NCBI GenBank assembly: GCA_903926385.1
Contig: CAIYIS010000002.1
Location: 38,773 to 102,772 of the forward strand
Origin: an uncultured Bacteroidota bacterium
GTDB lineage: Bacteria; Bacteroidota; Bacteroidia; 2-12-FULL-35-15
DNA: 64,000 nucleotides
Direction of reading: 5' to 3'
The notes beneath the pieces were generated by a model. That model worked only from the letters and a program-made list of their open reading frames with translations. It was not told where the DNA came from and searched no databases. Numbering within the stretch: the first letter of the stretch is position 1; each line of letters starts with the position of its first letter. A program made the translations under genes and the position numbers. Below are positions 60,421-64,000 of the stretch, in pieces.

Positions 60421-61179
60421 ATGGAAGGTTATATAAAATCAACTACTGAAAACGGCATTGCCACTATTACTTTTTTTCATCCGCAAAGCAACTCCATGCC
60501 AGGGCAGTTATTACGCGAACTGGCCGAAGAAATAACCAAAGCCGGAAATAATACAGATGCAAAGGTTATCGTTTTGCAAAGCGAAGGCGATAAAGCTTTT
60601 TGTGCAGGTGCTAGTTTTGATGAACTTATTTCTATTAAAGATATGGAAACCGGAAAGAAGTTTTTTTCGGGATTTGCGATGGTTATTAACGCCATGCGTC
60701 AGGCACCTAAATTTATCATTGCACGAGTGCAAGGTAAAGCAGTTGGTGGCGGTGTGGGTATTGCTTGCACAGCAGATTACACATTAGCCATAAATGCAGC
60801 TTCTGTTAAACTTAGCGAACTGGCTGTAGGAATAGGGCCATTTGTGGTAGGGCCTCCTGTAGAACGAAAAATTGGCCTTTCAGCTTTTACTAGCTTAACC
60901 ATTAATGCTACCGAGTGGCAAACTGCTCAATGGGCTAAAGAAAAGGGAATGTATATGGATGTGTTTGCTACTTTTCAAGAAATGGATGCGGCCATAGCTA
61001 CTCTTGCCGATAAACTTTCCAAATCTAATCCGGAAGCGATGCAGATGCTTAAAAAAGCATTTTGGAGAGGAACCGAAAACTGGGACACACTCCTTATTGA
61101 ACGTGCCGAAATGAGTGGAAAATTGGTACTTTCTGATTTTACTATTAATGCTATAAATAAATTTAAAACCAAATCTTAA
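60421..61179 (+). CDS. enoyl-CoA hydratase/isomerase family protein
   Basis: A 252-residue crotonase. The oxyanion hole is formed by AFCAGASFDELI and ARVQGKAVGGGVGIACTADY. One catalytic glutamate is visible in VKLSELAVGIGPFVVGPPVE; the second position (Gly or Ser around VGIGPF) is not acidic, so an isomerase or other crotonase reaction is possible. It lies near paaZ and may take part in phenylacetate or fatty-acid breakdown, as PaaF/PaaG do, but that is inference. The DUF3817 gene follows after 1 bp. Confidence 0.85.
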   Translation: MEGYIKSTTENGIATITFFHPQSNSMPGQLLRELAEEITKAGNNTDAKVIVLQSEGDKAFCAGASFDELISIKDMETGKKFFSGFAMVINAMRQAPKFIIARVQGKAVGGGVGIACTADYTLAINAASVKLSELAVGIGPFVVGPPVERKIGLSAFTSLTINATEWQTAQWAKEKGMYMDVFATFQEMDAAIATLADKLSKSNPEAMQMLKKAFWRGTENWDTLLIERAEMSGKLVLSDFTINAINKFKTKS

Positions 61180-61180
61180 G

Positions 61181-61480
61181 ATGATTAACGATTCTTCAAC
61201 AAGCCTTAAACGACTTTACCAAGTAGGATTTGGCGAAGGTGTTTCTTTTGTTGTATTGTTGGGTATAGCCATGCCAATGAAATATTTTTTCAGAATACCA
61301 TTGGCAGTGGAAGTGGTGGGCATGATGCATGGCGTGTTGTTTATTGCCTACGTTATAGCATTGTTGAACGCTAAAAGGGCAAACGGCCTTTCCGCTAAGG
61401 TTACGGCTATAGCTTTCCTGTTGTCCTTTTTGCCTTTCGGTACTTTTTTTCTTGAGAAATACATCAATAAGCCCAACTAA
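61181..61480 (+). CDS. DUF3817 domain-containing membrane protein
   Basis: A 99-residue protein with three hydrophobic segments (GFGEGVSFVVLLGIAMPMKY, VEVVGMMHGVLFIAYVIALL and VTAIAFLLSFLPFGTFFLE). The GxxEGxSxxxLLxxAMPxKY start and the HGxLFxxY phrase are typical of DUF3817, an integral membrane family of unknown function. Its ATG lies 1 bp after the enoyl-CoA hydratase stop; it is convergent with the helicase gene (3-bp gap). Confidence 0.85.
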   Translation: MINDSSTSLKRLYQVGFGEGVSFVVLLGIAMPMKYFFRIPLAVEVVGMMHGVLFIAYVIALLNAKRANGLSAKVTAIAFLLSFLPFGTFFLEKYINKPN

Positions 61481-61483
61481 GGG

Positions 61484-62797
61484 TTATTTCGATACTTCCA
61501 TCTTTACCTTTTTATTCTTAATTTTTTCGTTCTTTATCAGAGAAAGAACCGAATCTATTTTCTTTCGCGATACGGCTGCATACGAAGTAAAATCGAGCAC
61601 TTCAATCAATCCGAGCTCGTCTTTATTTAGTTTTCCTTTTTGCAAAAGCATTCCAACAATATCCATTTTATTAATCTTATCCTTTTTGCCGGCTCCTATA
61701 TAAAGTGTACACCAAGGCGTGTTTTCAGGTGTTTTGGGAGTTTCCGGAAGTTTTTCCTCAACCGGTTTTTCTTTAATAAATACCGGAACATATTCTCCTT
61801 CCGACAAAATTAAAAAGGAAGTTCCTTTGGCATTCATCCTTGCTGTACGGCCATTGCGGTGAATAAACACTTCTTCTGTGTGTGGCAATTGATAATGAAT
61901 TATGTTTTCTATTTCCGGAATATCGAGCCCTCGCGAGGCCAAATCGGTGGTGATAAGAATAGCCGTACTTCCGTTTCTGAACTTTATCAGCGCTCGTTCG
62001 CGGTCTTCCTGCTCCATTTTTCCATGAAATATACCATGACTAAGCCCTTTTGCATTGAGCAGTTCGCTGATGCGTTCTACTGCATCGCGATGATTGCAAA
62101 ACACCAGCGTTGCCCTGTTGCCCAGTTTACATATCAATCCGAACAAAGTATCCAGCTTATCACTACCTGCTGCTTTTACAATTTTTAATTGCAATCCCTT
62201 AGGTTGTGTGGGCGAAAGATTCAGATAATTTAACGTTACAGCATCTCTCACCCCAGTAAATTCAGGAATACTTTCCAGATTGGTAGCCGAAGTAAGTACG
62301 CGTTTTTGCAGTCCCTTTAGCTGATAAATGATAAACTGCATGTCTTCTTTAAACCCAAATTCGAGGGCTTTATCAAACTCATCGAGCACCAAAGTGCGAA
62401 CACCCGAATAATCGAAATTGCCATTTCGGATATGAAAAGCGAGCCTTCCGGGAGTGCCCACCAGCAAAGCCGGAGGATGTTGCAGATTATGTTTTTCGGT
62501 ACGCGTAGAGTGGCCCCCGTAACAACAATTAACCTTATACCCTGTGCTCATGGTTTTAAACACCTGCTCTATTTGCAAACCCAGCTCACGCGAAGGAACA
62601 ATTACCATGGCCTGCACACCTTCCTTGGTTTTATTTAGCTCAGCCAGCAGGGGCAACAAAAAACCTATAGTTTTGCCCGAGCCTGTTGGCGACAACAATA
62701 CCATATCCTTGCCTCCTTTACTTGCACTCAGCATAGCTTCCTGCATGGGGTTAAGCGCATCAATCTTTAAACTTTCCAGTATTTTACTTATCATCAT
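61484..62797 (-). CDS. DEAD-box RNA helicase, DbpA-like
   Basis: A 437-residue helicase. Motifs: Q region at NPMQEAMLSA, motif I SPTGSGKTIGF, Ia VPSRELGLQIEQVF, motif II DEFD in place of DEAD (TLVLDEFDKALEFG), III SAT, and VI HRNGRTAR. The C-terminal 75 residues (CTLYIGAGKKDKINKMDIVG and on) form a DbpA-type RNA-binding domain, which binds 23S rRNA hairpin 92 in E. coli. The ATG at 62797 (or 62794) is chosen because a -7 box overlaps the upstream TTG at 62815. Confidence 0.9.
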   Translation of the reverse strand: MMISKILESLKIDALNPMQEAMLSASKGGKDMVLLSPTGSGKTIGFLLPLLAELNKTKEGVQAMVIVPSRELGLQIEQVFKTMSTGYKVNCCYGGHSTRTEKHNLQHPPALLVGTPGRLAFHIRNGNFDYSGVRTLVLDEFDKALEFGFKEDMQFIIYQLKGLQKRVLTSATNLESIPEFTGVRDAVTLNYLNLSPTQPKGLQLKIVKAAGSDKLDTLFGLICKLGNRATLVFCNHRDAVERISELLNAKGLSHGIFHGKMEQEDRERALIKFRNGSTAILITTDLASRGLDIPEIENIIHYQLPHTEEVFIHRNGRTARMNAKGTSFLILSEGEYVPVFIKEKPVEEKLPETPKTPENTPWCTLYIGAGKKDKINKMDIVGMLLQKGKLNKDELGLIEVLDFTSYAAVSRKKIDSVLSLIKNEKIKNKKVKMEVSK

Positions 62798-62812
62798 TCT
62801 TAAAATAGGCGG

Positions 62813-62820
62813 CAAAGGTA
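62813..62820 (-). promoter_or_regulatory. predicted -7 box of the DbpA-like helicase gene
   Basis: The minus strand reads TACCTTTG, a full TAnnTTTG match, 15 bp upstream of the ATG at 62797. It excludes the TTG at 62815 as a start. Confidence 0.45.
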
Positions 62821-62847
62821 GGGTTTATTAATTTGGAAGGAATTTAG

Positions 62848-63082
62848 TTCAAAGTTTCAGGTTTAAAGTTCAATTTATCAATGGGGGAGGAATTTCAGAT
62901 TTCAGGTTTCAAATTTCAAATTGAGAGGCAGGAGAATTTCAGATTTCACATTTCAAATTGAGAGGCGGGGAGGTTAACCTTAAAGGCAATTGGGTAATTG
63001 TTCAATAGGCAATAAACAATAATCAATAAACAATAGTCAATCTCAAATCTCATGTCTCAATACTCAAATCTAATATCTAATT
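62848..63082. repeat. mosaic of all four dispersed word families
   Basis: In order: gttcaaagtttcaggtttaaa; caatgggggaggaatttcag (26-bp match with 48360-48385 when extended); two copies of atttcaaattgagaggc; caattgggtaattgttcaat with aataggcaataaacaataat; and caaatctcatgtctcaatac with ctcaaatctaatatctaat. All four vocabularies seen singly elsewhere meet here. Confidence 0.75.
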
Positions 63083-63084
63083 AT

Positions 63085-63262
63085 TTTTTGGGCGATTACC
63101 GTTACCGCTTCGTTCGTCCCTGTCCTCCTGCCCTCACGCGGTATCTTTTTTTTCTCGTCCCGATTAGCCTTCTCGTCACCCTGAGCCTGTCGAAGGGCCA
63201 TTAACTTCACTTCCCATCGAACCAAAAAAAAGGATACTTCGCGCGGGTCAGGCGCAGTTAGT
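63085..63262. repeat. large imperfect hairpin element
   Basis: ctcacgcggtatctttttttt (63133-63153) on one side and the inverse-like aaaaaaaaggatacttcgcgcg on the other (63224-63245) form imperfect arms; the copy of the cccttcgacaagctc repeat (63175-63197, inverted) lies in the middle. No reading frame resembles protein. Confidence 0.5.
63175..63197. repeat. dispersed cccttcgacaggctcaggg repeat, copy 3 (inverted)
   Basis: The minus strand matches copy 1 at 22 of 23 positions. Confidence 0.8.
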
Positions 63263-63327
63263 CAGCGCATCGCTTCTCATAACCTTTAAGTATATTCTTA
63301 AAAAAACACCCATTCTTCACCATTTCC

Positions 63328-63348
63328 CCCCTCTCTTGTGGAGAGGGG
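63328..63348. repeat. REP-like palindrome, third copy
   Basis: CCCCTCTC, loop TTGTG, GAGAGGGG, with outer arms TTCACC (63315-63321) and GGTGATT (63360-63366). It shares core and arms with the palindromes at 9.95 and 49.95 kb and directly precedes the sixth array. Confidence 0.7.
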
Positions 63349-63371
63349 ATGCAGGGGAGAGGTGATTCCTA

Positions 63372-63700
63372 TCATCGCTCATCCGTTTCTTGCTTTTTTA
63401 TTTCAATTTCCTATCATCGGTCGTGCGTTTCTTACTTTTTTTTTCAATTTCCTATCATCTCTTTTCAATTTCCTATCATCGCTTTTCAATTTCTTACTTT
63501 TTTTTTCAATTTCCTATCATCGCTTTTCAATTTCCTATCAACGGTCATCCGATTTTTCCACTTTTTTTCAATTTCCTATCAACGGTCGGCCGTTTTTTCC
63601 ACTTTTTTTCAATTTCCTATCATCGCGTTTCAATTTCCTATTAACGGTCGGCCCTATTTTCTACTTTTTTTCAATTTCCAACCCTCGCTCATCCATTTCT
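63372..63700. repeat. sixth tandem array, 21- and 41-bp steps, almost pure pyrimidine strand
   Basis: The anchor caattt(cc) lies at 63404, 63445, 63466, 63487, 63507, 63528, 63569, 63610, 63631 and 63672: steps of 21 (once 20) and 41 bp. The longer units contain T runs that probably slip, so spacing is less strict than in the other arrays. The plus strand is strongly pyrimidine-rich from about 63310 to 63780. Three overlapping frames stay open here only because of the repeat length and composition. Confidence 0.8.
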
Positions 63701-64000
63701 TGCTCCCCATTCCGTTTCCCCCTCTCTCATTTTATCATTTCTTCCCTTTCCCTCCCCTCTCCCCCCTTTTTTCCCTCCCATACTTATATATATAGTATAA
63801 TAATAGTATAGTTCCCGCCACCTCACATCACTTTTCAAATAAATTAAGAACAATAAAACTCCGTTCAGCAATGCCCCCGCACGCGCGAGGTACTGTCTTA
63901 AAAAACAAATAAAACCTCATTTATTTTTTTCCTATATTTGCATCAACCGAAAGAAGGCATACAGCGATATTTCGATGGATGTTTATCTTGTTTAGTCCCA
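63701..64000. other. right edge of the window, no gene supported
   Basis: Polypyrimidine sequence continues to about 63780, then an AT-rich spacer with tatatatatagtataataa. A -7 box lies at 63933. An ATG at 63979 is open to the window end but only seven codons are visible. Confidence 0.4.
63933..63940 (+). promoter_or_regulatory. predicted -7 box near the right window edge
   Basis: TATATTTG, a full TAnnTTTG match. A gene probably starts just beyond or at the window edge (ATG at 63979). Confidence 0.4.

Noticed and set aside
62798..62815. TTG at 62815 as the start of the helicase gene
   Set aside because: A full -7 box (TACCTTTG) overlaps this codon, so transcription would begin downstream of it.
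63338..63811. Long Phe/Ser/Leu-rich open frames in the polypyrimidine region
   Set aside because: Three overlapping frames are open in parallel because stop codons need purines, which are nearly absent on this strand.

Overview
The window is a contiguous piece of a low-GC Bacteroidota chromosome. The evidence is the type IX secretion (T9SS) cargo proteins with C-terminal sorting tails, the TAnnTTTG -7 promoter boxes in front of many genes, the near absence of Shine-Dalgarno sequences, the eukaryote-like isocitrate dehydrogenase, and family-specific proteins such as DUF3078 and the PorE-like OmpA protein. Genus cannot be decided from the sequence alone. No rRNA, tRNA, CRISPR array, prophage or transposase gene was seen.

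Layout. 1-5.2 kb: a beta-oxidation operon on the minus strand (FadB-like, thiolase, creD start), interrupted by a four-helix-bundle gene flanked by simple repeats. 5.3-10.9 kb: three large exported or surface proteins, one of them a broken T9SS gene. 10.9-13.8 kb: acyl-CoA ligase and a nitronate monooxygenase-like protein. 13.9-19.9 kb: a compact polysaccharide-assembly cluster (FkbM methyltransferase, flippase, two Wzz-like proteins, O-antigen ligase/polymerase) with no glycosyltransferase. 20-31 kb: SpoIIE phosphatase, lpxD, efp, a TPR protein, a PorE-like protein, an LTA-synthase-like enzyme, mnmD, a NUDIX hydrolase and the rpsF-rpsR-rplI operon. 31-42 kb: an LRR surface protein, a U32 peptidase-ferredoxin operon, an acetyl-CoA hydrolase/transferase and an mtnA-class II aldolase-radical SAM operon. 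42-55 kb: mostly housekeeping minus-strand genes (HAD hydrolase, cyclophilin, mscL, icd, punA, lpxK), then Nif3-like and zinc-ribbon genes. 55-63 kb: an ECF sigma factor, der, paaZ, an enoyl-CoA hydratase and a DbpA-like helicase.

Fatty-acid and aromatic acyl-CoA metabolism recurs at several places: fadB/fadA, an acyl-CoA ligase, a CoA hydrolase/transferase, PaaZ and an enoyl-CoA hydratase. Envelope biogenesis is the second theme (lpxD, lpxK, the Wzx/Wzy/Wzz set, T9SS cargo, a PorE-like anchor).

The most unusual feature is in the DNA between genes. Six intergenic sites carry tandem arrays whose sequences are unrelated to one another but which share a repeat length of 21 bp. In five of them the spacing is kept without a single indel through many diverged copies; the sixth, a pyrimidine-rich array, has 21-bp and about 41-bp steps. 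A second layer consists of dispersed short word repeats (TGAGATTTGAGA-like, CAATTGGGCAATAGG-like, ATTTCAGATTTCAAA-like), a cccttcgacaagctcaggg-type repeat in three copies, and REP-like palindromes with CCTCACC...GGTGAGG arms. One of these palindromes lies inside the signal-peptide region of a broken surface-protein gene.
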